15,064 nucleotides of DNA from an uncultured Propionivibrio sp. (GCA_938040985.1 CALHZD010000035.1:1-15064), one strand, 5' to 3'; positions 1 through 7,438 are shown, numbered from the stretch's first letter. Numbers and translations: made by a program. The notes: a model not told the origin generated them from the sequence alone.

Positions 1-1
1 A

Positions 2-1645
2 AGCCAGACGGCGCTTCCCGATGCACTGACACCGGTGTATCCGACGACCGCCGGCTTGTCACAAGCGATATTACGCAAACAGATTTTATCGGCGTTAAAA
101 AGCGCCGACCTGTCCGAGCTGGTTGACCCCGCCTGGCGCGATGCCCATGATTTCCCGGCATTTGGCGAGGCGGTACGTTTCCTGCACCAACCGCCGCCGG
201 AAACGGAGCCATCTGCTTTGCAACGGCGTGCCCATCCGGCCTGGCGGCGTATCAAGTTTGACGAACTGCTGGCGCAGCAGATTTCCCTGCGGCGAGCCTA
301 TCGGGCACGGCGAAGCACGGGGGCGCCGGCTCTGGTCAGTCCGGGCCATCTTGCCGATCGGCTATTGGCGGCTTTGCCTTTTACGTTGACCCGTGCGCAA
401 AAGCGCGTCATGGTCGAAATCAATCATGACCTGGCGCAAACCCACCCGATGCAGCGCCTCCTGCAAGGCGATGTCGGTAGCGGGAAGACCATTCTGGCAG
501 CGCTGGCGGCATGTCAGGCGATCGAGGCCGGCTATCAGGCAGCCTTTATGGCGCCGACAGAAATTCTGGCCGAGCAGCATTATCTGAAACTCCATGAATG
601 GTTGACGCCGCTCGGCATCCAGGTCGTATGGTTGTCCGGCAGTCTCAAAAAATCAGTCAAGCAGGCGCGACAGGCTCAGGCCGCCGGCGCATCGCACCTG
701 CTGGTAGGGACGCACGCGCTGATTCAGGAGGGCGTCGATTTTGCTCGGCTGGGTCTGGCGATCATTGATGAACAGCATCGTTTCGGTGTGGCGCAACGCC
801 TCGAACTACGCAAGAAAGGCGTGAATCCGCATCAACTCATGATGTCGGCGACACCGATTCCGCGTACTTTGGCGATGAGCTATTACGCCGATCTTGATGT
901 TTCTGTGCTTGATGAGATGCCGCTGGGGCGGCGCCCGGTCATCACCAAGCTGGTGTCCGATGCACGGCGCGATGAGGTGATCGAACGCGCCCGCGCGGTG
1001 ATTGACGCAGGGCGGCAGGTTTATTGGGTGTGCCCGCTGATCGAAGAGTCGGAAAAAATCGATCTGCAAGCAGCGCTCGATACGTATATGAAGCTGACGC
1101 AGGCGCTGCCCGAATGCCGCGTCGGCCTTGTGCACGGTCGCCTCAAAGGCGATGAAAAGGCCGCCATGATGGCCGCTTTTGCTGCCCACAATATCGATAT
1201 TCTGGTGGCGACGACAGTGATCGAAGTCGGTGTCGACGTGCCCAATGCCAGCCTGATGGTCATCGAACATGCCGAACGCTTCGGCCTGTCGCAGCTGCAC
1301 CAGTTGCGCGGTCGAGTCGGGCGTGGGGCGCACGACTCGGTGTGCGTGTTGCTGTATCAGAAACCGTTGTCACCGACAGCGCGGGAGCGTCTAAAAGTCA
1401 TTTATGAGCACAATGACGGCTTTGAAATTGCCCGGCAGGATCTGCGCCTGCGTGGGCCGGGCGAGTTTGTCGGCAGTCGCCAATCCGGGCTGCCGCTGCT
1501 GCGTTACGCCGATCTTGAGGCAGATACCGACCTCATCGAAATGGCGCGGACGGTGGCGGAGCAGTTGCTAAACGAAGCGCCTGCGCGCGCGCAGCGCCAT
1601 CTGCAGCGCTGGCTGGGCGGCCGCGAGGAAATGCTCAAGGTTTAG
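2..1645 (+). CDS. recG: ATP-dependent DNA helicase RecG (5' end outside window)
   Basis: RecG is a superfamily 2 helicase that remodels stalled replication forks and Holliday junctions in the cytoplasm. The reading frame is open from the first bases of the window and the leading residues (LTPVYPTTAGLSQ) already match the region after the wedge domain, so the gene is cut by the window edge and the GTG at 35 is not its start. About 547 residues remain; E. coli RecG has about 693, so roughly 145 N-terminal residues (most of the wedge domain) are missing. Visible motifs are Walker A GDVGSGKT (467-490), the DEQH box (767-778), SATPIPRT (845-868), VHGR, the motif V/VI stretch ending in QLRGRVGRG, and the RecG C-terminal segment containing GPGEFVGSRQSG. 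The frame is intact to TAG at 1643-1645. ubiA follows 13 bp downstream and is probably co-transcribed. Confidence 0.97.
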   Translation, partial: SQTALPDALTPVYPTTAGLSQAILRKQILSALKSADLSELVDPAWRDAHDFPAFGEAVRFLHQPPPETEPSALQRRAHPAWRRIKFDELLAQQISLRRAYRARRSTGAPALVSPGHLADRLLAALPFTLTRAQKRVMVEINHDLAQTHPMQRLLQGDVGSGKTILAALAACQAIEAGYQAAFMAPTEILAEQHYLKLHEWLTPLGIQVVWLSGSLKKSVKQARQAQAAGASHLLVGTHALIQEGVDFARLGLAIIDEQHRFGVAQRLELRKKGVNPHQLMMSATPIPRTLAMSYYADLDVSVLDEMPLGRRPVITKLVSDARRDEVIERARAVIDAGRQVYWVCPLIEESEKIDLQAALDTYMKLTQALPECRVGLVHGRLKGDEKAAMMAAFAAHNIDILVATTVIEVGVDVPNASLMVIEHAERFGLSQLHQLRGRVGRGAHDSVCVLLYQKPLSPTARERLKVIYEHNDGFEIARQDLRLRGPGEFVGSRQSGLPLLRYADLEADTDLIEMARTVAEQLLNEAPARAQRHLQRWLGGREEMLKV

Positions 1646-1658
1646 TGAGAATAACGCC

Positions 1659-2552
1659 ATGCCCGTTGAGTTTTCCCGTTTATGCGAACGTTTCTTCCGT
1701 TATATACGCCTGATGCGCCTGGATCGCCCCATTGGAATACTGCTATTGCTTTGGCCGACGCTCTGGGCGCTGTGGCTTTCCGCGCATGGCCGTCCGGATG
1801 GACGAATACTGTGGGTTTTCTTGCTGGGCGCCGTACTGATGCGTTCGGCCGGCTGTGTGATGAACGATTTGGCCGACCGCGATTTTGACCCGCATGTTGC
1901 GCGTACCAGAAATCGCCCGCTGGCTGCCGGCGAAGTCTCGACCAAGGAAGCATGCATCTTGAGTCTTGCATTGGCCTGCCTCGCCTTTTGCCTGATGCTG
2001 GCGCTACGCAACGGGCGCTTGCTCGGCTGGTCGGTAATCGCCCTGTTCCTTGCCGCCACCTATCCGCTGACCAAACGCTTCCTGGCCATTCCGCAGGCGT
2101 ATCTTGGCATTGCTTTTGGCTTTGGCATTCCGATGGCTTTTGTTGCGCAACAGGGCGCCGTGCCTCCCATCGCCTGGGAACTTCTGCTGGCCAACGTGTT
2201 CTGGGCGATAGCCTACGATACCGAATACGCCATGGTTGATCGTCCTGACGACGTCAAGATCGGCATCCATACCTCAGCAATTACTTTCGGCCGTTTTGAC
2301 GTGCCGGCCGTTATGATCTGCTACACCTTCGCTCTCGGGCTGATCGCCTGGGTGGGCGCTCAATCCGCGATGGGCGCGGCATTCTATGCCGGTCTCGCCA
2401 TTGCCGTGGCCATTGCTGCCTATCACTTTACGCTGATCCGCGGGCGCGAGCCGGATAAGTGTTTCCAAGCCTTCATGCACAATAACTGGCTGGGACTGAG
2501 CATTTTCGCCGGCATCGTCGCCGACTACTGGCGGATCAATGGCGGATTCTGA
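1659..2552 (+). CDS. ubiA: 4-hydroxybenzoate polyprenyltransferase UbiA
   Basis: This integral membrane prenyltransferase attaches the polyprenyl tail to 4-hydroxybenzoate, the first membrane step of ubiquinone synthesis. The product has 297 residues, near the usual ~290. Both Asp-rich motifs of the family are present: NDLADRDFD (residues 69-77, NDxxDxxxD) and DTEYAMVD (187-194), which bind the Mg-diphosphate of the prenyl donor. Hydrophobic segments fill the rest, as expected for about eight to nine helices. The N-terminal RLDRPIG is typical of the family. ATG at 1659 is the natural start; it lies 13 bp after the recG stop with no clear Shine-Dalgarno sequence, so translation may be coupled to recG. 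ubiC, often the partner of ubiA, is absent here. ubiD lies 1.4 kb downstream. The gene is followed directly by the repeat array. Confidence 0.95.
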   Translation: MPVEFSRLCERFFRYIRLMRLDRPIGILLLLWPTLWALWLSAHGRPDGRILWVFLLGAVLMRSAGCVMNDLADRDFDPHVARTRNRPLAAGEVSTKEACILSLALACLAFCLMLALRNGRLLGWSVIALFLAATYPLTKRFLAIPQAYLGIAFGFGIPMAFVAQQGAVPPIAWELLLANVFWAIAYDTEYAMVDRPDDVKIGIHTSAITFGRFDVPAVMICYTFALGLIAWVGAQSAMGAAFYAGLAIAVAIAAYHFTLIRGREPDKCFQAFMHNNWLGLSIFAGIVADYWRINGGF

Positions 2553-2562
2553 TCCCCCGAGA

Positions 2563-2859
2563 TAGCGGCTTCCTTTGCCAAAATACTGCGTTGGCTTGCC
2601 TTGCCGTATTCCTCGTACTGTCTGCGGCTTACCGCCTTGTCTTTGGCAAAGTCGAGCGATAGCGACTCCCTTTGCCAAAATACTGCGTTGGCTTCGCCTT
2701 GCCGTACTACTCGTACTGCCTGCGGCTTACCGCCTTGTCTTTGGCAACGTCGATCTATAGCGGCTCCCTTTGCCAAAATACCGCGTTGGCTTCGCCTTGT
2801 CGTATTACTCATACTGCCTGCGGCTTACCGTCTTGTCTTTTGGCAAAGTCGAGCCGCTA
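2563..2859. repeat. Three tandem copies of the ~98-bp palindromic repeat A
   Basis: Copies span 2563-2659, 2660-2757 and 2758-2859. Each starts TAGCGRCTYCCTTTGCCAAA, and the complete third copy ends TTTGGCAAAGTCGAGCCGCT plus A, giving imperfect inverted ends of about 20 bp. Each centre is a 4-bp stem with a 5-nt loop: GTAT/GTAC in copy 1, GTAC/GTAC in copy 2 and GTAT/ATAC in copy 3. Smaller hairpins (GGC-TTC-GCC, GCGG-CTTA-CCGC) flank the centre in copies 2 and 3 or all copies where the bases are kept. Junctions are direct, sharing the TAG that begins the next unit. The array starts 10 bp after the ubiA stop. Short open frames through it are low-complexity translations of the repeat and not genes. 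From memory the core resembles an intergenic repeat common in Neisseria. Confidence 0.92.
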
Positions 2860-2880
2860 TTGGGTTTCCTGAGCATCCCA

Positions 2881-3094
2881 CTGAAACCCGAACAAACAGG
2901 GAAGAAAACATAAAATGCCCGGAAGCCCTTTAAATACGAGGGGATCAGGGCATCAAAAAACATAAAGCAGAATATTGTGTCTGCAGTCGTCCGCGTTTGT
3001 CGGGTATGAAGGCCCGACCCGATCCGCTGAAACTCCGGTAAATAAAGGCGCTCTGAACGCCCCCTCGGAGAAGCCCTAAATACGCGGGTTTCAG
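2881..3094. repeat. Loose copies of the B-core unit (about 25 bp)
   Basis: Short degenerate units related to the core of repeat B occur at 2881-2903 (CTGAAACCCGAACAAACAGG), 3027-3050 (CTGAAACTCCGGTAAATAAA) and, in reverse orientation, 3070-3094 (GAAGCCCTAAATACGCGGG then TTTCAG). The reverse copy is an inverted repeat, GAAGCCC against GGGTTTC around an AT-rich loop. Apart from these units and repeat B, I see nothing gene-like between 2860 and 3110. Confidence 0.6.
2905..2966 (+). repeat. Palindromic repeat B, copy 1
   Basis: The unit opens AAAACATAAAATGCCC and closes CAGGGCATC followed by an A-run and CATAAA. The ATGCCC and GGGCAT arms pair as an outer stem. The core, GAAGCCC-TTTAAATACG-AGGG, forms part of an inner stem. 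The same ATAAA-containing flank is present on both sides. Two more copies occur at 11295-11359 and, inverted, at 14881-14943. It begins 45 bp after the third A copy. Function unknown; a bidirectional terminator or a REP-type element is possible. Confidence 0.82.
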
Positions 3095-3110
3095 CTGGGC
3101 GCCGGTAAAC

Positions 3111-3136
3111 AAAAGCCCGCCGGGTGGCGGGCTTTT
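3111..3136. terminator. Bidirectional Rho-independent terminator, mainly for dps
   Basis: AAAAGCCCGCC (3111-3121) pairs perfectly with GGCGGGCTTTT (3126-3136) around the loop GGGT, an 11-bp stem with A/T runs at both ends. It lies 86 bp beyond the dps stop on the minus strand, where the tail reads CTTTTGTTT and is the more U-rich side. On the plus strand it would also stop transcripts leaving recG-ubiA and the repeat array. Confidence 0.85.
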
Positions 3137-3222
3137 GTGTGGGCAGGCTTTGGGCCGGTGCGGCGTCTGCATGAAGAAGGCCGCCTTGCGCCCACTGCCG
3201 TGTTGCAGCGCTAACTGCGCGC

Positions 3223-3717
3223 TTAGTCTTCCAGCAGGCTGCGCAGCATCCAGGCCGTTTTTTCGTGAACGTCAAGGCGTTCGGTCAGCAGGTCGGTCGT
3301 CGGCTGATCGTTGGCCTCCGTAACCAGTGGCAACAGATCGCGGGCCGTACGGGCCGTGGCTTCCTGCGCGGCGAGAAGTTGAGCGACCATTTCCATTGCC
3401 TTCGGCGTGCCGACATGGGTGGGAATCGCGGTGAGCTGTTTATATTCGTCGTAGCTGCCCGGCGCGATAACGCCCAGTGCGCGGATGCGTTCAGCAATGA
3501 CATCCAGCGCATTCCATTGTTCGGTGTACTGGTCCATGAACATGGCGTGCAGAGTGTTGAACATCGGCCCGGTGACGTTCCAGTGGAAATTGTGCGTCAT
3601 CAGATACAGCGTAAAGCTGTCCGCCAGCAGTTTGGACAGTCCCTTGGCAATGGCGATGCGATGTTCTTCGGAAATGCCGATGTCGATCTTGCGTACGTCG
3701 ATTTTCGTATCTTTCAT
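3223..3717 (-). CDS. dps: Dps-family DNA-binding / iron-storage ferritin-like protein
   Basis: Dps proteins form dodecamers that oxidise Fe(II) using hydrogen peroxide and protect DNA under stress. The product is 164 residues, typical for the family. The signature THNFHWNVTGPMFNTLH (residues 41-57) gives ferroxidase ligands H45 and H57; D72 and E76 occupy the second acidic pair. The residue four positions after H57, normally Asp or Glu, is M61, with D62 next to it. The C-terminus (LDVHEKTAWMLRSLLE) is typical of the proteobacterial Dps group. The ATG at 3715-3717 is supported by AGGAG at 3724-3728, a 6-nt spacing. The gene is transcribed away from ubiD and ends before the terminator at 3111-3136. 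An OxyR or stationary-phase promoter would be expected, but I could not identify one. Confidence 0.95.
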   Translation of the reverse strand: MKDTKIDVRKIDIGISEEHRIAIAKGLSKLLADSFTLYLMTHNFHWNVTGPMFNTLHAMFMDQYTEQWNALDVIAERIRALGVIAPGSYDEYKQLTAIPTHVGTPKAMEMVAQLLAAQEATARTARDLLPLVTEANDQPTTDLLTERLDVHEKTAWMLRSLLED

Positions 3718-3775
3718 TACAGTCTCCTGAACGGTTATGGAAAATGTCCGATCTATTTATTGCCCTGGGCAGGGC

Positions 3776-3794
3776 CGCCCGATGCGATCGGGCG
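3776..3794. promoter_or_regulatory. Perfect inverted repeat between dps and ubiD
   Basis: CGCCCGAT (3776-3783) and ATCGGGCG (3787-3794) form an 8-bp perfect inverted repeat around GCG. It sits 59 bp upstream of the dps start in the divergent control region. It could be a protein-binding site or an RNA hairpin in either leader. It has no U-tract, so a terminator is unlikely. Confidence 0.45.
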
Positions 3795-3902
3795 ATTTGC
3801 TTCGATCGGAAAGCATGTGCGCAGTGTACGTTCTCACCTGCCATAAGTCCAATTGAAAGCAGCAATGTATTTGATAGCGAAGGCTTATCAGGCGGCCTGG
3901 CC

Positions 3903-3908
3903 TATAAT
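3903..3908 (+). promoter_or_regulatory. Candidate -10 box for ubiD
   Basis: A perfect TATAAT lies 30 bp before the ubiD ATG. No good -35 hexamer sits 16-18 bp upstream. Instead, a short inverted repeat, TGATA (3872-3876) and TATCA (3885-3889), occupies the -35 area, which would suit an activator or repressor site. The placement also supports starting ubiD at 3939 and not at the upstream in-frame ATG at 3744. Confidence 0.45.
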
Positions 3909-3938
3909 TCATCCGCTTTTCTATGGACCCGACCTGTC

Positions 3939-5432
3939 ATGCATGATCACGACCTCCGCGATTTTATCGCGCGCCTGGAAGGCATGGGCGAACTTAAACG
4001 CATTCGTGCCGAAATCGACCCTTATCTGGAAATGACGGAAATTTGCGACAGGGTATTGCGCGCGGGCGGCCCGGCCATTCTGTTTGAAAAACCGAAAGGG
4101 CATGACATTCCTGTGCTCGGCAACCTGTTCGGCACGCCGCGCCGCGTGGCGCTGGGCATGGGCGCGCAATCCATCGCCGCCTTGCGCGAAGTCGGCCGTC
4201 TGCTGGCCTATCTCAGAGAGCCGGAACCGCCCAAAGGCTTGAAGGATGCCTGGGAAAAATGGCCGGTATTGAAGCAGGCGCTCAATATGGCGCCCAAGAT
4301 CCGCACATCGGCGCCCTGTCAGGAAATTGTCCGGGAAGGTCAGGCGGTTGATCTCTCGTGCCTGCCGATCCAGCATTGCTGGCCGGGCGACGCGGCGCCG
4401 CTGGTGACCTGGGGGCTGACGGTGACGCGCGGCCCGCAGGGCTTGCCGACATCGAAACCCCGCCAGAATCTGGGCATCTACCGGCAACAGGTGATCGGCC
4501 GCAACAAGCTCATCATGCGCTGGCTGGCGCATCGCGGCGGTGCGCTCGATTTCCGCGACCATTGTCTGGCGCATCCCGACCAGCCCTTCCCGGTCGCCGT
4601 TGCCCTGGGCTGCGACCCGGCAACGATTCTCGGCGCGGTGACGCCGGTTCCTGACGCCTTGTCCGAATACCAGTTCGCCGGCCTGCTGCGCGGCGCGCGT
4701 ACCGAGCTGGTCAATTGCCTTGGTGATTTGCAAGTCAAGGCGGGGCTACAGGTGCCTGCGGCGGCGGAGATCGTGCTGGAGGGCGTTATCCAAGCGGATG
4801 AAACGGCATTGGAAGGCCCCTTCGGCGATCATACCGGCTACTACAACGAACCGTCGATGTTTCCGGTTTTTACCGTCGAGCGCCTGACGATGCGTAAAAA
4901 TCCGATTTATCACAGCACTTACACCGGCAAGCCGCCCGATGAGCCGGCCATGCTGGCCGTGGCGCTCAATGAAGTGTTCGTCCCGATTCTGCAAAAACAG
5001 TATCCTGAAATCGCCGATTTCTATTTGCCGCCGGAAGGCTGCTCGTATCGGCTGGCGGTGGTCAGCATCCGCAAGCAGTATCCCGGCCACGCCCGCCGCA
5101 TCATGTTCGGCGTCTGGGGCTTTCTGCGTCAGTTCATGTACACCAAGTTCATTATCGTCGTCGATGACGACATAAACATCCGTGACTGGAAAGAGGTTAT
5201 CTGGGCGCTGACGACCCGCGTTGATGCGGCGCGCGATACCCTGATCACCGAGAATACGCCGATTGACGCGCTTGATTTTGCATCGCCGGTGGCGGGACTC
5301 GGCAGCAAGATGGGCATCGACGCCACCCATAAATGGGCGGGGGAGACGAACCGCGAATGGGGGCGTCCGCTGGTCATGGACGAGGCCGTCAAGCGGCGCG
5401 TCGATGCGCTCTGGGATTCGCTCGGCCTTTAG
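3939..5432 (+). CDS. ubiD: 4-hydroxy-3-polyprenylbenzoate decarboxylase UbiD
   Basis: UbiD decarboxylates the prenylated 4-hydroxybenzoate made by UbiA, using prenylated FMN supplied by UbiX. The frame is open from 3744, but the family N-terminus (DLRDFIARLEGMGELKRI) begins just after the ATG at 3939. That start gives 497 residues, the same length as E. coli UbiD, and leaves the -10 box upstream. Cofactor-region motifs include RQNLGIYRQQVIGRNK (from residue 175) and ETALEGPFGDHTGYY (288-302), which carries conserved acidic residues of the active site. The sequence is collinear with the family to the C-terminal LVMDEAVKRRVDALW. I see no strong Shine-Dalgarno sequence. Together with ubiA, this window encodes two of the ubiquinone head-group steps; ubiX is not present. 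Confidence 0.95.
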   Translation: MHDHDLRDFIARLEGMGELKRIRAEIDPYLEMTEICDRVLRAGGPAILFEKPKGHDIPVLGNLFGTPRRVALGMGAQSIAALREVGRLLAYLREPEPPKGLKDAWEKWPVLKQALNMAPKIRTSAPCQEIVREGQAVDLSCLPIQHCWPGDAAPLVTWGLTVTRGPQGLPTSKPRQNLGIYRQQVIGRNKLIMRWLAHRGGALDFRDHCLAHPDQPFPVAVALGCDPATILGAVTPVPDALSEYQFAGLLRGARTELVNCLGDLQVKAGLQVPAAAEIVLEGVIQADETALEGPFGDHTGYYNEPSMFPVFTVERLTMRKNPIYHSTYTGKPPDEPAMLAVALNEVFVPILQKQYPEIADFYLPPEGCSYRLAVVSIRKQYPGHARRIMFGVWGFLRQFMYTKFIIVVDDDINIRDWKEVIWALTTRVDAARDTLITENTPIDALDFASPVAGLGSKMGIDATHKWAGETNREWGRPLVMDEAVKRRVDALWDSLGL

Positions 5433-5453
5433 TGGTTGGCGGCTGGCCGTTCG

Positions 5454-5482
5454 TTGACTGCTGGCGTTTGGCGAATGCTAAT
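5454..5482 (+). promoter_or_regulatory. Candidate promoter for the MBL-fold hydrolase gene
   Basis: TTGACT (5454-5459) is followed after 17 bp by GCTAAT (5477-5482), matching the sigma-70 consensus at 5 of 6 and 4 of 6 bases. It would give a leader of about 105 nt before the ATG at 5597. The only other gene upstream on this strand is ubiD, whose stop is 22 bp before it. Confidence 0.4.
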
Positions 5483-5596
5483 AACCTAGGGGCCTTCGGG
5501 CATGATTGGCGGGATTCAAACCTGCGCCTGTTCCAGGTCGTTTCCGTAAAATGAATGTTGTGGCTTCACATTGATGCTATGACCGATAGGATAGAA

Positions 5597-6706
5597 ATGA
5601 TGTTGCTTAAATTGCTCAAATACCTGCTGATATTCGGCCTGCTCGCCGCCGGCGCCGTGTATGCCTTTATCCGTTTTCATCCCGTGTTCGGTGGCGTGCC
5701 GGATGCGGCGAGCATGGCAAAGATTCGCGCCAGCAAAGCGTTTGACGGAGAGCGGTTCAACAATTTGGAACCGACGCTGCTGCTCACCGCCGACCGCGAA
5801 CCTTCGTTGATCGATTGGGTGGTGTCGATGATGACTGCACCCGCCGATAAAAACCCGCAACAGCCATTGCCGTCCGAACCATTCGATGCCACGAAACTAC
5901 AGGATGGAAAATTCGTCTGGTTCGGGCATTCCACCCTACTGTTTCAGACGGCGGGTCAACGCATCCTGACCGACCCGGTGTACTACCGCGCCTCGCCCGT
6001 ACCGTTTTTCGGCGGCAAGCCGTTCGTCGCCGTGCATACGCCGCATATTGCCGACCTGCCAGCCATTGATGCGGTGCTGCTTTCCCATGACCATTACGAT
6101 CATCTCGACTATTACGCCATTAAGGAAATCAAGGACAAAGCCGCGCATTTTTACGTTCCGCTGGGCGTCAAGGCTCATCTGCAACGCTGGGGCGTGGCCG
6201 ACGAAAAAATTACCGAACTGGACTGGTACGAAAGCGCCCGGTTGGGCGATGTCAGCTTCACGCTCGCACCGGCGCGCCATTTCAGCGGCCGTAAGCTGGA
6301 CAACCGCTTTTCCACCCTGTGGGGGGCGTGGGTGATCAAATCGCCCGATCTCTCGCTGTTTTTCGGGGCGGACAGTGGGTACGGCCGCCATTTTGCCGAC
6401 ATTGCCAGGCGTTATGCACCGTTTGATCTGGTAATGCTGGAAAACGGTTCGTACAATCAGGACTGGGCGCAGATTCATGAGATGCCGGAAGAAACCGTCC
6501 GGGCGGCGAACGACCTGGGCGCTCCCCGCCTGATTCCGATACATTGGGCGAAGTTCGACCTGGCCTACCACCGCTGGACGGAACCGATCGAACGCCTGGA
6601 AAAAGCCGGCGCAAATGCGCCCTATACCCTGATTACGCCGAAGATCGGCCAGGTATTCGACTTACAGAATCCGCCGCAGGAACGATGGTGGAAGCACGTG
6701 AAGTGA
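5597..6706 (+). CDS. Membrane-anchored MBL-fold metallohydrolase (NAPE-PLD/UlaG-like, Lactamase_B_2 type)
   Basis: The product has 369 residues from ATG 5597, which is preceded by AGGA at 5588-5591. Residues 3-25 form one hydrophobic segment, read as an N-terminal anchor or uncleaved signal, so the catalytic domain is probably periplasmic. The metallo-beta-lactamase fold is clear: HDHYDH (164-169) is the HxHxDH metal motif, and H228 (ARHFSGR), D259 (GADSGYG) and H316 (IHWAKF) fit the remaining ligands. The residues FVWFGHSTLLFQ and ILTDPVYYRASP before the metal motif are characteristic of the branch containing N-acyl-phosphatidylethanolamine phospholipase D and UlaG-type lactonases. The substrate cannot be told from sequence. 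A 42-nt longer frame from 5555 adds residues unlike a signal and has no ribosome site, so I prefer 5597. Its 3' end converges on the DUF4126 gene. Confidence 0.88.
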   Translation: MMLLKLLKYLLIFGLLAAGAVYAFIRFHPVFGGVPDAASMAKIRASKAFDGERFNNLEPTLLLTADREPSLIDWVVSMMTAPADKNPQQPLPSEPFDATKLQDGKFVWFGHSTLLFQTAGQRILTDPVYYRASPVPFFGGKPFVAVHTPHIADLPAIDAVLLSHDHYDHLDYYAIKEIKDKAAHFYVPLGVKAHLQRWGVADEKITELDWYESARLGDVSFTLAPARHFSGRKLDNRFSTLWGAWVIKSPDLSLFFGADSGYGRHFADIARRYAPFDLVMLENGSYNQDWAQIHEMPEETVRAANDLGAPRLIPIHWAKFDLAYHRWTEPIERLEKAGANAPYTLITPKIGQVFDLQNPPQERWWKHVK

Positions 6707-6798
6707 GGCCGTCCAAAAAGATCGCCGCAACAAAACGGCCGAGCATGTTCCCAATGCCGCTTATGCTGCAATATGCCGGTTTTTCCGGCGCCGTGCCG

Positions 6799-6816
6799 AC
6801 CGCCTTGATAGGCGGT
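6799..6816. terminator. Short hairpin between convergent genes, possible weak terminator
   Basis: ACCGCC (6799-6804) and GGCGGT (6811-6816) pair perfectly around TTGATA. A second small stem, GCCGG and CCGGC around five T, lies just upstream (about 6776-6790). Neither is followed by a U-tract, so terminator function is uncertain. The position between two convergent stops is suitable. Confidence 0.3.
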
Positions 6817-6838
6817 TATGACCCGCGCCGCCCGTATC

Positions 6839-7438
6839 CTACGCCGTAGTGCCCGGCTTCTTCCGGAAAATTGCGAAAAACGCGCGGATACCGCGCCAGA
6901 TTTTGGGCAGCAGCCAGACCAGAAGAAGGATAAAAAGGCCGAGCAGAATCAGGAAAAGAATCGGGTGCGCCACGGCAATCCATAATCCCGAGGCCGTCAG
7001 GACATCTTCGCCGAGCGAAGCCGTGACGTTGGAAAACGGTTCGGGCGAGGTATTGATCAGCGCGCGGCCGCCAGCCTTGGCGGCAAAAGTGCCGGCCGTC
7101 AGCGTGCCGCCGAGCAGTCCGGCGGCGACCATCAGCGCCGGGTCGTGTTCGCCCATGGCCAGCGCGGCCAGCAGCGCCCCGGCCGGAATGCGGATAAAAC
7201 CCTGAAGGGCATCCCAGGCCGAATCGACGGCAGGCACCTTGTCGGCGAGAAATTCGATGCACAGCAAAACGCCGGAAAGGCCGATAATCCACGGGTTTTC
7301 GAGCACGCTGAGCGTCGCGGGCAACTGCAGATAGCCGAGCCGCCCCAACAAACCCGCCAGAAAAACGACGGCATATAAGCGCATGCCGCTGGCCCAGGCC
7401 AGCCCCCCTGCGAGTGCTAAAGACTGAAGCGTATCCAT
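6839..7438 (-). CDS. DUF4126-type membrane protein
   Basis: The 199-residue product is almost entirely hydrophobic, with helices near residues 5-35, 50-65, 85-115 and 148-180, and a basic C-terminal tail (FRKKPG). The start (LQSLALAGGLAWASGMRLYAVV) and the segments VLENPWIIGLSG and ADKVPAVDSAWDALQ, together with the Gly/Ala-rich middle, fit the DUF4126 family as I remember it; no function is established for that family. It is probably an inner-membrane protein. ATG at 7436-7438 is the first Met of the hydrophobic start. No Shine-Dalgarno sequence is visible, so the start is a little uncertain. It is convergent with the MBL-fold gene and could be transcribed after the small membrane protein gene at 7663-7932, 224 bp upstream. 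Confidence 0.85.
   Translation of the reverse strand: MDTLQSLALAGGLAWASGMRLYAVVFLAGLLGRLGYLQLPATLSVLENPWIIGLSGVLLCIEFLADKVPAVDSAWDALQGFIRIPAGALLAALAMGEHDPALMVAAGLLGGTLTAGTFAAKAGGRALINTSPEPFSNVTASLGEDVLTASGLWIAVAHPILFLILLGLFILLLVWLLPKIWRGIRAFFAIFRKKPGTTA

Noticed and set aside
2563..2859. CRISPR array
   Set aside because: The units are about 98 bp, abut without spacers, and are palindromic throughout. There are no cas genes in the window.
2575..2933. Overlapping short frames reading like AKILRWLRLAVLLVLPAAYR in the repeat array
   Set aside because: The translations repeat with the DNA repeat, lack ribosome sites and occur in several frames. They are products of repeat A and not genes.
3744..3938. 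65-residue N-terminal extension of UbiD
   Set aside because: It covers the dps-ubiD control region including the -10 box, and the family N-terminus and length fit ATG 3939.
5505..5530. tRNA T-arm-like sequence on the minus strand (GGTTTGAATCCCGCC)
   Set aside because: The T-stem has a mismatch and I found no acceptor partner, anticodon arm or CCA end nearby. It is not a tRNA; a relic cannot be excluded.
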